Of a stretch of 64,000 bases of DNA, positions 30,181 to 38,793 are shown in pieces. Made by a program: the position numbers and the translations under genes. The stretch spans positions 1 through 64,000 of the forward strand of contig NZ_JAGWDK010000027.1 of assembly GCF_018398875.1 (NCBI RefSeq). The letters are read 5' to 3'. Within the stretch, counting starts at the first letter, position 1; every line of letters begins with the position of its first letter. Under the pieces are notes generated by a model. The model saw only the letters and a program-made list of their open reading frames with translations, did not search any database and had not been told where the DNA came from. The stretch is from Bradyrhizobium sp. sGM-13 (lineage in GTDB: Bacteria; Pseudomonadota; Alphaproteobacteria; Rhizobiales; Xanthobacteraceae).

Positions 30181-31197
30181 TTAGCGGATCGGCGGGGCGT
30201 ACTGGATACCGCCCTTGCTCCAGAGTTGGTTGAGGCCGCGGGCAATACCGAGCTTGGAGCCGGAACCGACATTGCGCTCGAAGGACTCGCCGTAATTGCC
30301 GACCGCCTTCACGATCCGCACCATCCAGTCCTTGGTCAGGCCGAGTTGCTCGCCCAGATTGCCGTCGGTGCCGACGGCGCGCTTGACCTCAGGTTTGTCG
30401 GACTTGGCCATCTCGTCCACATTCTTCTGCGTCAAGCCAAGCTCTTCGGCGCCGACCATCGCATAAAGCGTCCATTTCACGATATCGAACCATTGATCGT
30501 CGCCATGGCGGACCATCGGCCCGAGCGGTTCTTTCGAGATCACCTCGGGCAGCACGACGTGCTCGGCCGGGTTGGCGACCTTCAGGCGTTCGGCATAGAG
30601 CTGGGAGACGTCGGACGTGAACACGTCGCACCGGCCGGACTCATAAGCCTTGACGGTCTCGTCGGCAGTCGCGAACGCGATCACCTCGTATTTCATGTTG
30701 TTGCCCTTGAAGTAGTCGGCGAGGTTCTGCTCGGTGGTGGTGCCGGTCTGCACGCAAACCGACGCACTGTTGAGCTCCAGCGCCGAATTCACCTTCAGCG
30801 ACTTCTTCACCAGGAAACCTTGGCCGTCATAATAGGTGACGCCGGTGAAGTTGGCGCCCAGCGAGGTATCGCGCGACAGCGTCCAGGTGGTGTTACGGGA
30901 CAGCACGTCGATCTCGCCCGACTGCAGCGCGGTGAAACGGTCCTTGGCCGAGAGCGGCACGAACTTGATCTTGGTCGCGTCGTTGAAAATGGCAGCCGCG
31001 ATCGCCCGGCAAATGTCGACGTCGAGCCCGGTCCAGTTACCCTTGTCGTCCGGCGTCGAGAAGCCCGGCAGGCCCTGGCTGACCCCACAGGACAGCATGC
31101 CCCGGTCCTTGATCGTCTTGAGGGTTTGCGCCGAGGCGGCCTGGGCCGAGAGGCCGACGGCAAGGGCAAGGGTAACAACCAGAGATATGCGTTTCAT
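30181..31197 (-). CDS. aapJ: General L-amino acid ABC transporter, periplasmic binding protein
   Basis: A 338-residue solute-binding protein. The signal peptide MKRISLVVTLALAVGLSAQA ends ASA before QTLKTIKDRG. The family-3 signature GFSTPDDKGNWTGLDVDIC lies at about 45-63. It delivers amino acids to AapQM. It is first in the operon, with AAAGG a few bases before the ATG, and faces metC across a 335-base gap. Confidence 0.96.
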   Translation of the reverse strand: MKRISLVVTLALAVGLSAQAASAQTLKTIKDRGMLSCGVSQGLPGFSTPDDKGNWTGLDVDICRAIAAAIFNDATKIKFVPLSAKDRFTALQSGEIDVLSRNTTWTLSRDTSLGANFTGVTYYDGQGFLVKKSLKVNSALELNSASVCVQTGTTTEQNLADYFKGNNMKYEVIAFATADETVKAYESGRCDVFTSDVSQLYAERLKVANPAEHVVLPEVISKEPLGPMVRHGDDQWFDIVKWTLYAMVGAEELGLTQKNVDEMAKSDKPEVKRAVGTDGNLGEQLGLTKDWMVRIVKAVGNYGESFERNVGSGSKLGIARGLNQLWSKGGIQYAPPIR

Positions 31198-31532
31198 GGG
31201 TTAGGCCTTTCAAGGGGACGTCCGGAGATCGTTTTAGGCAACGCCTGACGTTGTGGGGCCAACCCGCTGATCCCTCGCTGAAAAGCGTCGTCCCGACCGT
31301 GCATTTAGCGTGCCAATCCGGTCAGGCGGTGGATCTGATATCGCGGCAGGCCCCTCAACTTGCAGCGACTGTTCGTTGGCGCGCATCTCAGAACGACTGG
31401 CGTGCCGGGTCAAGGGGTTGACTGCCCTCTTCTGTCTCTTGTTATTAACGCACCCGGCCTCGACCCGCCGCTCGCCGGTGTTTTCGCGATCAAGTTGTGG
31501 CTGCGGCATAACGTCTTGGATAATGCAAACGC
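31198..31532. other. Divergent promoter region aapJ-metC
   Basis: These 335 bases separate two divergent genes and must hold both promoters. I cannot pick a convincing pair of promoter boxes, a riboswitch fold or a small gene. Confidence 0.4.
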
Positions 31533-32726
31533 ATGAGCTTTTCGCACGACGGTCCGTCCAACCCGCAAAAGCCCGAAACCAGACTGGTCACGGCGGGCCG
31601 CGACACCAAGGGACAAAGGGGGTTCGTCAATCCGGCGGTGTACCACGGGTCGACCGTGCTCTACCCGACCGCCGAGGACCTGCACGCCCACCGCGCCGAA
31701 TTCTCATACGGGCGTCACGGGAGCCCGACCACACTGGCGCTGCAGGACGTGCTGATATCGCTGGAAGGGCCGCAATGCGCCGGTGTCGGCCTGGCGCCGT
31801 CGGGCCTTGCCGCAATCACCACCGCCCTGCTGTCGGTCTTGAAGGCCGGTGATCATCTGCTGGTGACCGATAACGTCTATCGGCCGTCGCGCAACTTCTG
31901 CAACGGCATGCTGACCCGTTACGGCGTCGAGGTCGGCTATTTCGACCCGCTGGTCGGCGCCGGGATCGAGAAACTGTTCAAACCGAACACCAGGGCGGTG
32001 CTGGTCGAGGCGCCGGGCTCGCAATCGTTTGAAATGAGCGACATCCCTGTCATCGCTGAAGTCGCGCATGCAAGGGACGCGCTCGTCATCGACGACAACA
32101 CCTGGGCGACGCCACTGTTTCACCGCTCGCTCGACCAGGGCGTCGACATCAGCATGCAGGCCGCTACCAAATATATCGGCGGCCATTCCGACATCATGTT
32201 CGGCACGATTTCGGCGAATGCAAAAGCCTGGCCGCTGCTCACCGAGGGTATCCGCCTGCTCGGCGTCTGCGCCGGACCTGACGACGTATTCCTGGCGCTG
32301 CGCGGTACCCGCACGCTGTCGGTGCGGCTCGCGCAGCATTATCGCTCGGGCCTGGAAATGGCGCGCTGGCTCGCCGGCCGCCCCGAAGTCCTGCAGGTCT
32401 TGCATCCGGCGCTCGAAAGCCATCCCGGCCACGCGATCTGGAAGCGCGACTTCACCGGCGCCTCCGGCCTGTTCAGCATCGTGCTGAAGCCGGTGCCGCA
32501 GAAGGCGGTCGATGCCCTGCTCGATGCGGTCAGGCTGTTTGGCATGGGCTATTCGTGGGGCGGCTTCGAAAGCCTCATCATCCCGTTCGACTGCGATCCC
32601 TACCGCACGGCGACCAAATGGTCTCCCGGCGGGCCGACGCTGCGGCTCCACATCGGCCTGGAGAATGTCGACGACCTCAAGGCCGATCTCGAGCGCGGCT
32701 TTGCGGCGTTGAGGGCTGCCGTTTAG
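31533..32726 (+). CDS. metC: Cystathionine beta-lyase
   Basis: A 397-residue PLP-dependent Cys/Met-metabolism enzyme that splits cystathionine to homocysteine. The PLP lysine is Lys213 in QAATKYIGGHSD. DDNTWATPLF (187-196) binds the cofactor, and SYGRHGSPTTLALQ near 58 is typical of MetC. LFGMGYSWGGFESL (about 332-345) is diagnostic for cystathionine beta-lyase. No strong ribosome site precedes the ATG. The stop codon lies inside the edge of a dispersed repeat. Confidence 0.93.
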   Translation: MSFSHDGPSNPQKPETRLVTAGRDTKGQRGFVNPAVYHGSTVLYPTAEDLHAHRAEFSYGRHGSPTTLALQDVLISLEGPQCAGVGLAPSGLAAITTALLSVLKAGDHLLVTDNVYRPSRNFCNGMLTRYGVEVGYFDPLVGAGIEKLFKPNTRAVLVEAPGSQSFEMSDIPVIAEVAHARDALVIDDNTWATPLFHRSLDQGVDISMQAATKYIGGHSDIMFGTISANAKAWPLLTEGIRLLGVCAGPDDVFLALRGTRTLSVRLAQHYRSGLEMARWLAGRPEVLQVLHPALESHPGHAIWKRDFTGASGLFSIVLKPVPQKAVDALLDAVRLFGMGYSWGGFESLIIPFDCDPYRTATKWSPGGPTLRLHIGLENVDDLKADLERGFAALRAAV

Positions 32727-32825
32727 CGCGTTTTCCAGCGAAGTGGACACCGGTTCGCGTCAAGAAAACGCGTCAAACAAGAATCGAGCCCGGTTCTGAT
32801 TCAATCAGAACCGAAAAGGCTCTAG
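32724..32825. repeat. Dispersed ~100-bp repeat, copy B
   Basis: The element is inverted relative to copy A at 3646-3745 and shares GCGTTTTCCAGCGAAGTG, CACCGGTTCGCGTCAAGAAA, CGCGTCAAA and the hairpin GGTTCTGATTC/GAATCAGAACC. Its first three bases are the metC stop codon. It lies between metC and the convergent giant regulator-like gene and marks the left edge of the accessory patch. Confidence 0.8.
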
Positions 32826-32896
32826 GTGGTGTGGACTCTAAGGATTCGCCTTTAGGAGCAAATCAGATTCATAGGGGACTCCGCTGCCAACGCTTT

Positions 32897-35800
32897 TCAC
32901 GCGAGCAATTCGTGGGGCAAATGAGCTATGGAATGGTGCTGACCGTTATTGTCGTGACTGGTCGCGTGTTCCGCCAAAGCAGCTGAGCCCATCTTAAGGA
33001 TTGCCGCCAGCTCGGCGCCATGAACGAGGAGAACGGGCGTATCGTTAAGCGCTTCTAGCTCAACGGCCGCGGAGGGGCTGGAACGGGGAGCCTGATCTTT
33101 GAAGTGGAATGCCAGTTCGTGGCCAGCGCCGCCGGCCCCGCACGCGGGTTCGGCCGGCTGGGGGGTGGCCGCTGATGCGTTCGCAGAGGCAGAGTGCGAA
33201 GCGTGCGGCGAGTTGCCATGGCCGCCACCGTTACCCCGTGTCACGCTAGGTTCGACGGCCTCGGCCACTTCCATAGTGCTTGCGGATGCCCAGTGTGAAG
33301 AGTGCGAGTTGTGGCCGACGCCGTTGCCCGATGTGACGTCCGGTTCGGTTAATTCGCCGGCCGCCAACGCCTTTGCAGAGGCCGAGGGCAAAGCGTGCGG
33401 CGAGTTGCCGTGGCCGCCAGCCTTACCCGGTGCGACGCCAGATTCGACCGGCTCGACCGCTTCCATAGTGCTCGCGGATGCCGAGTGTGAAGAGTGCGAG
33501 TTGTTGTGGCCCACGCCGTTGCCCGATGCGACGTCCGGTTCGGTTAATTCGCCGGCCGCCAACGCCTTTGCAGAGGCCGAGTGTGAAGCATGCTGCGAGT
33601 TACCGTGGCCGCCACCCTTACCCGGTGCGACGCCAGATTCGACGGGCTCGGCCGCTTCCATAGTGCTTGCGGATGCCGAGTGTGAAGAGTGCGAATTGTT
33701 GTGACCGACGCCGTTGCCCGATGCAACGCCCGGTTCGGTTGATTCGCCGGCCGCCAATGCCTTTGCAGAGGCCGAAGGCGAAGCGTGCGGCGAGTTGCCA
33801 TGGCCGCCACTGTTACCCCGTGTCACGCCAGATTCGACGGGCTCTGCGACTGCTACCGGGGCGGCGCTTTGCATCCCAAACTCGAGAATTTCAAACCCGA
33901 TAGCTGCGGATGCCTTGCCATTCCCGGTTGCTATAGCCCCGTTGTTCGTGTGGACCGGCTCCTTCTTGAAAGTGAGATTTTCCTCGGTCAGGACCGTCGC
34001 CTGGTTATGAGCAAGCTCGATTGATGATACGTGAACCGCATCATCGTCGCTCTCCTCGGTTGCATAAGTTGGATCGTCGCCGAAATTGGTGAGCCTACTC
34101 GAAACGTTGGAACCGACCCGGTCTCGCCCGAAATGGAATCTCAAGCCGTCGTCGGCAGGCATGGCCCAGATATCAGCCGTTACGAGCTCGCTCTCGCTCG
34201 CAGCCGTAGCCAGCTCGGTGCCCGCCGTGAGAACGGTCCCATCGCTCGCAGTCGCCACTAGCAGCGCAGGATCGATTCCTTCCAAAACCGCTGCGACAGC
34301 CGCCGCTTCCTGCTCGTAGACGAAATCCGACTCGGCAACGGACACAACTCCCTGCAAATGGATTTCCAGCAGGCCCGGATCGCCGATATCAAGGCTGCGA
34401 TCCGTCGGATTCACATAGATGATCGTTTCATTGCTCGCGGGGTTGTAGATCCAGGCGAGGGTATGCGGCGGCACGGACTTGCTTGCTGACGTCAGGTGCA
34501 GGAACGCCAGAGCGCCGAAAGCCGCCAGGTTGATCTTGTCCTCCCCCGATGTGAAATCGATGATGGTGTCATAGACAAAGATGTCATCATCCTTGCTGCC
34601 CGTCAGCTGGTCACCGTCATATCCGTCGATGATGGTATCGCTACCGTTGTTGCCGTTGATGGTGTCGCTGCCGGATACTCCGTAGATCGTGTCGTCTCCA
34701 CCACCCCTAATCGTATCGTTCCCTGAGCCTCCGTAGATAACGTCCACTAAGCCGGTGCCGTTGAGGGTGTCGTCACCGGCGACGCCATGGATTATGCGGG
34801 CCGCGTTACCTTCTCCTGCGACGCCGTCGTCTCCAAACGCGAGCGGCAGGTGGGAGTCGTGGACAACTGGCCCCGAAGCCAGGTTGTCAACATCGTTGGG
34901 GTTTACATGGCTGGCGTCATGAATAGTGATCGTCGCCACTTCTGCGGCGCCATCCAGAGTGGCGACCGTGGATGTGTCGATCAGCGTTTCGCCCGGGTCG
35001 AGCACCTGCACTGCGGCATGGGAGTTGTCGAGCGTGCAGATCCCCACGGCGGCGGCCGTCATGCTGAAGGTGCCATAGCCTCCATGACTCTTTATCGGAG
35101 GCGAGGCAAACTCCAGCGGTGGGAGCTGCTGCTGCGCGGTGGAGCCGCCGGTCTGGTTAATCGCTTGCAGCAGCGGCGAAACGAAACGATAGGGCGTGCC
35201 GGATCCAATCGGGCCGTAGCCTTTCGGGAAGTTGGAGAGGACGGCCTGCTCAGCCGCGTGCAGATCTTCCATTCTCGCCGCCAAGTGCGAGATTTGGTTC
35301 ACCTTAGTTGGGGAGCCCCTCTGGGTGAGCACGACCGTGTCAGCGGGATCTGCAGCGATGACGTGCCCGAGGATCGATTTCTTCCAGAGCTCAAGTACGG
35401 AGTGCTCAAGATCCTTGTAGGTGGTGCTGTCCTCATCCAGGAAGGTGTTGTTCGCGTCCGACGGCTTGATGTGGCTCAAGATTGCGAACGCCAGCGCGGC
35501 GAGCGAGAGCGCGCCGGAGCCAGTGGATCGTTGTAACAACGCGATCGTAGCGAGCACGGTTCTATTACTGATCTCAAGCTTATGAAATATGTTGTAGAGG
35601 TGTACTTTGACTGTGCCTGGCGAAACGTTCAGCTGGCGCGCAATCTCCTTGTTCGACAGACCTTCGGCCACCAGTCGTATGATTTCGCGCTCGCGACACG
35701 TGAGCACCCTCATCATTCTTTCGATTTTGGCGCCGTCTACTTCCTTCCCGTTTGGCGAGAGCTCCTGGGACGATTTCGGTCGCGCACTGGTGCCCTCCGT

Positions 35801-36193
35801 CATCAGCCTCAGGGAACGCAGAATGGTGTCGGGGTTTGCGTAGTTCGAAATTGCACTGCAAGCGCCGGCCGCGATTGCCGCGGTGAGATCGTCATCTCCT
35901 TCGGGTTCGGCAAAGAACACCAGCCGAGTGGGAAGATCCTCGGCTTTCGCAATGGCGAGTATCTCGGACACCGTCAGGTCAGGCAACGTATTAGCAATGA
36001 GCGCGACGTCGGGTGCCAAATTCCGAATCGCATCGAGGCAGCTTTTTCCGCGGCTACACGACGCAACAATCTCGAAGTCGTGCTGTGCTGCGAATAGGGA
36101 CCTCAACCCCTGCAGAACGATCGGTTGCCGATCTGCGATCACCAGCCGGATGCAGTGCGTGAATGTTCCTTTGTCCGCGGACACATCTAACAT
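32897..36193 (-). CDS. Degenerate receiver-LuxR HTH protein fused to VCBS/RTX-like and repeat regions
   Basis: A single 1098-codon frame. Residues 13-132 fold like a NarL/FixJ receiver, but the phosphoacceptor Asp is Ala67 (LIANTLP), the acidic pair is Ala-Asp and the late Lys is Asn, so phosphorylation is not expected. Residues 160-222 are a full LuxR HTH (LTCREREIIRLVAEGLSNKE). One hydrophobic stretch (about 225-242) follows. A VCBS-like piece (TLDGAAEVATITIHDAS, about 412-428), RTX-like nonapeptides (GGSGNDTIRGGGDDTI, about 488-503; up to 530) and a serralysin-like end domain (DFTSGEDKINLAAFG, about 546-560) come next. The last third has 3.5 tandem ~65-residue repeats. No secretion genes adjoin. 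It could be a ToxR-like membrane regulator with an outer calcium-binding part, or a regulator fused to a decayed adhesin. No ordinary family explains the whole. Confidence 0.85.
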   Translation of the reverse strand: MLDVSADKGTFTHCIRLVIADRQPIVLQGLRSLFAAQHDFEIVASCSRGKSCLDAIRNLAPDVALIANTLPDLTVSEILAIAKAEDLPTRLVFFAEPEGDDDLTAAIAAGACSAISNYANPDTILRSLRLMTEGTSARPKSSQELSPNGKEVDGAKIERMMRVLTCREREIIRLVAEGLSNKEIARQLNVSPGTVKVHLYNIFHKLEISNRTVLATIALLQRSTGSGALSLAALAFAILSHIKPSDANNTFLDEDSTTYKDLEHSVLELWKKSILGHVIAADPADTVVLTQRGSPTKVNQISHLAARMEDLHAAEQAVLSNFPKGYGPIGSGTPYRFVSPLLQAINQTGGSTAQQQLPPLEFASPPIKSHGGYGTFSMTAAAVGICTLDNSHAAVQVLDPGETLIDTSTVATLDGAAEVATITIHDASHVNPNDVDNLASGPVVHDSHLPLAFGDDGVAGEGNAARIIHGVAGDDTLNGTGLVDVIYGGSGNDTIRGGGDDTIYGVSGSDTINGNNGSDTIIDGYDGDQLTGSKDDDIFVYDTIIDFTSGEDKINLAAFGALAFLHLTSASKSVPPHTLAWIYNPASNETIIYVNPTDRSLDIGDPGLLEIHLQGVVSVAESDFVYEQEAAAVAAVLEGIDPALLVATASDGTVLTAGTELATAASESELVTADIWAMPADDGLRFHFGRDRVGSNVSSRLTNFGDDPTYATEESDDDAVHVSSIELAHNQATVLTEENLTFKKEPVHTNNGAIATGNGKASAAIGFEILEFGMQSAAPVAVAEPVESGVTRGNSGGHGNSPHASPSASAKALAAGESTEPGVASGNGVGHNNSHSSHSASASTMEAAEPVESGVAPGKGGGHGNSQHASHSASAKALAAGELTEPDVASGNGVGHNNSHSSHSASASTMEAVEPVESGVAPGKAGGHGNSPHALPSASAKALAAGELTEPDVTSGNGVGHNSHSSHWASASTMEVAEAVEPSVTRGNGGGHGNSPHASHSASANASAATPQPAEPACGAGGAGHELAFHFKDQAPRSSPSAAVELEALNDTPVLLVHGAELAAILKMGSAALAEHATSHDNNGQHHSIAHLPHELLA
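33164..33853 (-). repeat. Tandem ~195-bp coding repeat, 3.5 copies
   Basis: These repeats encode residues 781-1010 of the fused protein. Copies span 781-846, 847-911 and 912-975, with a partial fourth at 976-1010. Each has EPVESGV, GGHGNS, SASAKALAAGE, TEPDVASGNGVGHN and SHSSHSASASTME. High identity suggests recent duplication or recombination, so copy number may vary between strains and assembly collapse is possible. Confidence 0.9.
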
Positions 36194-36571
36194 GGGCTTG
36201 ACCTCGCCTGCCCAGCGCGGTGCCTTAGTCCTCTTGCTACCCCAACACCAAATCTAAACTGTCTGGCGTCGGCAGCCCGGGTTGCCCGCCGCAGTATCTG
36301 AACCGGATAACTCATTCCCCGAGGGGAAGGCGAGAAAGCTGCCATCGGTTTGCGTCTTGGTGCGCTGCGAGATGCGTCCAACCCACTTAGAACTCTCAAA
36401 TATCATGCGTTCAGCATGAACCTTTTTTGTATCCCACTGCAAGCCCGAGTTCTAGCTTGATTGGACTGGACGCGAAAATGGCTGATTGTGCAGTGTCGCA
36501 GTTGTATCCGGCAAGCTTGGTTGTAGTGCACTGGTGTTGAACATTTCTCGCTTTGCCGTATCTTACGTTTT
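36194..36571. other. Upstream region of the fused regulator, no gene supported
   Basis: About 378 bases have visibly lower GC than the flanks. The region should hold the promoter of the minus-strand fused gene. A small hairpin TCATGC-GTTCA-GCATGA at 36403-36419 is followed by a T-run and might be a weak terminator. No coherent coding sequence was seen. Confidence 0.4.
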
Positions 36572-36723
36572 ATGGATCGCGAGCAAGAAGAATTGGCAAT
36601 CCATGAAAAGTTGGCGCGCTGTAGACAGCTTGCCAAAGAGTACGTTAGTGAACCAACGGCAGCTCACCTTCGGAATTAGAGGCAGAGTTACTGGCTCAGC
36701 TTCGCCGACTAGAGGAGCAGTGA
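36572..36723 (+). pseudogene. Frameshifted small conserved-type protein
   Basis: The frame starts MDREQEELAIHEKLARCRQL, continues KEYVSEPTAAHLR, and then hits TAG. Shifting by one base continues it as ELEAELLAQLRRLEEQ with TGA at 36721-36723. The 152-base span is one base short of whole codons, so one base was lost near 36670-36674. The repaired 50-residue protein is an all-helical Glu/Leu-rich type that occurs in many copies in Bradyrhizobium genomes. A sequencing error is possible, but the decayed surroundings argue for a pseudogene. Confidence 0.8.
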
Positions 36724-37292
36724 GGCCGGCCCTGTTTCAGCCTCTTCTTCACGGCGCCGCCCCGGACACCTGTCAGTCGACATCGATAGCAGCAGGGCGA
36801 GTTTCCGACCAAGCTCATCAAGTTGGTCCGGCAGCTAGCGCCCTTCTCGCTTGGCTTCCCTCGAGGATCGCAATGATCCTACAGTGCAGATAGCAGAGAT
36901 CTTCCAGACCGATTACTGATTACTGTAAGCGTGTTGCGTTAGTTCCAGCCTCGGAACTAAAATGCCGCAAGCGACGTAAGCAATCCAAGCCCCACCCTCT
37001 GAACAGAGCATCGTGCAGAAAAATGCGAGGCCGAAGCACTGCTTGGGTCGACACCGGGGCCGAAGAAGAGGCTCTGCTGGAAAAGATCAGACAGCTAGAG
37101 ACTGCTGCTCGCATAATCGAGTGGCTATCATCGCTGGGCCTGTACCCTACGGAACTGGGGGCCGGCAGACCAGCCTCCGGGCTGGGATTGTCTGGGAAGA
37201 CGACCGGAGGCCGCCGTAGTACGCCGGCGTGAGAGTTCGTTCCTAAATTGTCCGCGTAGTTCTACGAAGACCCCAGGTCTCGGCAGATGCTC
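36724..37292. other. Apparently decayed sequence with one weak ORF
   Basis: This stretch has no clear gene. A plus-strand frame at 37023-37232 (69 aa, with ALLEKIRQLETAARIIEWLS as a plausible helix) is the best candidate, but it has no ribosome site and an Arg/Gly-rich tail. It may be a fragment of a small regulatory-type protein. No insertion-sequence ends or transposase remains were recognised. Confidence 0.35.
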
Positions 37293-37535
37293 TCACCCGT
37301 CGACGCGGGCGAGCCGAGGTTCTGCTCCCTGATCCGGCCGCACGTCGGCGCCGCGATGGCCGCAAACCGAGCAGACGAATAGGGCCTCCAGATCGGACAG
37401 CCGCAGGCTCTCGGGCCAGCAGTCAGCGTCTATCACAACCGAATGCGAGCACTTGTAGTCGCCGCAGAACACATGCAGCCGGCGAGCGCCGGACTGCCGC
37501 ATTTGCCCAAGGGTGATCGTCTGCTCAAGTAGCAT
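37293..37535 (-). CDS. Small zinc-ribbon-like protein (80 aa)
   Basis: The conserved core is CGDYKCSHSVVIDADCWPES followed by LEALFVCSVCGHRGADVRP. The CxxxxC and CxxC pairs probably bind zinc. This type is widespread in Bradyrhizobium, is often multicopy, and has no known function. The start is uncertain: an ATG at 37535 gives a family-like length, while other in-frame starts up to 37604 add 23 residues. None has a strong ribosome site. The region 37605-37761 after it holds nothing I can support. Confidence 0.7.
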   Translation of the reverse strand: MLLEQTITLGQMRQSGARRLHVFCGDYKCSHSVVIDADCWPESLRLSDLEALFVCSVCGHRGADVRPDQGAEPRLARVDG

Positions 37536-37761
37536 GCACGAAATTCTGCCAAGAGTCACAGCCAGTCTGAATATGGCATCCGCCATAGATTGACTGAGTG
37601 GCACGGTCCGGCGGGGCTCATCCGGAAGGTGGACCGGGCCACCTACCAGAGAGTCAAGCAGCGGCCCCGGAGCTCTCCGACTGCTCCGAGGCTGCCACCT
37701 GCCTCGACCATCGCCAATCCTCGTCCGCCGAACTTGCGATTCAGGACCCTAGGCCGGCGCT

Positions 37762-38793
37762 TCACGCAGCCCGATTTCGCAACCCGGCCGCGCCCGCCAT
37801 CTCAGCCGCGAGCAATAAGGCCGCGCGGCTGGCGCCAACCGAGGCGACGCCTTGGCCGGCGATGTCATAGGCCGTGCCATGCGCCGGCGTACAGATCGGA
37901 AACGGGAAGCCGCCGAGCATTGTCACCCCGCGATCGAGGCCCATCAGCTTCATCGCGATCTGGCCCTGGTCGTGGTACATCGTCAGCACCGCATCGAAGG
38001 CGCCGTTCTTGGCGCGCAGGAAAACCGTATCGGCCGGAAACGGCCCTTCCGCCGCTATTCCTTCGGCCCGGCCGGCCATAACAGCAGGTTCGATCACATC
38101 GATCTCCTCGCGGCCGAAATTGCCGCCGTCACCGGCATGCGGGTTGAGGCCTGCCACCGCGATACGGGGCTCGGCAAAGCCGGCCTGTCGCATGCAGGCA
38201 TCGGTCAGTTTCAGCGCGCGATGAATACGTTCGACGGAGAGGCGCGAGGCCACGTCCTTGAGCGCGATGTGCGAGGTGACGCGGGCATTCCAGAGCCTGT
38301 CGAGCACGTTGAATTCGCTGGCTGGCGTTTTCAGGCCGGCGACCTCGGTGGAGAACGCGATCTCGTCATCATACTCTGCGCGCGCGAGCCGCATCGCCTT
38401 CTTGTTGAACGGCGTGAAGCAGACGGCGTCGGCCTGCCCGTCGCGCGCCAGCGTGAGCGCGCGACGATAATTCTCCAGCGCGAAAGCACCACCGGCCTGG
38501 CTCGCGACACCACGTTCGATGGTCACCGGATCGAGATGACCAAGGTCCATAAAAGCGGCGTCACTGCCGATTGTTCGCGGGTCCACAGATGGCGCGACAT
38601 TTGGCAGGTTCGTCGTGACGCCGGCCACGCGCGCGCCTTCGTTGAAAACGCGGCGGTCTCCGATCACGATCAGGCGTGCGCGGGAAAGGATTTCATCGAG
38701 GCAGGCGAGTTTTGCGGTCAACTCCGGGCTGATACCGGCGGGGTCTCCCATCGCCAGCGCGATCACCGGCTTGCCGGGGCTATGCAGCTTCAT
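37762..38793 (-). CDS. pdxA: PdxA-like 4-hydroxythreonine-4-phosphate dehydrogenase family protein
   Basis: A 343-residue NAD-dependent dehydrogenase starting MKLHSPGKPVIALAMGDPAG. The family metal and substrate motifs are present: a conserved SHIAL histidine, NPHAGDGGNFGREEID, MYHDQGQIAMKL and PAHGTAYDIAGQG. True PdxA acts in vitamin B6 synthesis. Paralogs (PdxA2) next to sugar-acid importers oxidise phosphorylated four-carbon acids, usually with a DUF1537 kinase, which is absent here. Position in a TctABC/CoA-transferase operon suggests a catabolic paralog rather than the B6 enzyme. It overlaps tctA by 4 bases. Confidence 0.85.
   Translation of the reverse strand: MKLHSPGKPVIALAMGDPAGISPELTAKLACLDEILSRARLIVIGDRRVFNEGARVAGVTTNLPNVAPSVDPRTIGSDAAFMDLGHLDPVTIERGVASQAGGAFALENYRRALTLARDGQADAVCFTPFNKKAMRLARAEYDDEIAFSTEVAGLKTPASEFNVLDRLWNARVTSHIALKDVASRLSVERIHRALKLTDACMRQAGFAEPRIAVAGLNPHAGDGGNFGREEIDVIEPAVMAGRAEGIAAEGPFPADTVFLRAKNGAFDAVLTMYHDQGQIAMKLMGLDRGVTMLGGFPFPICTPAHGTAYDIAGQGVASVGASRAALLLAAEMAGAAGLRNRAA

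Noticed and set aside
36403..36419. Hairpin TCATGC-GTTCA-GCATGA with a following T-run
   Set aside because: The stem is only six pairs and no gene ends next to it, so it is not listed as a terminator.
36486..36893. 135-codon plus-strand frame
   Set aside because: It overlaps the frameshifted small gene in another frame and has no coherent product.
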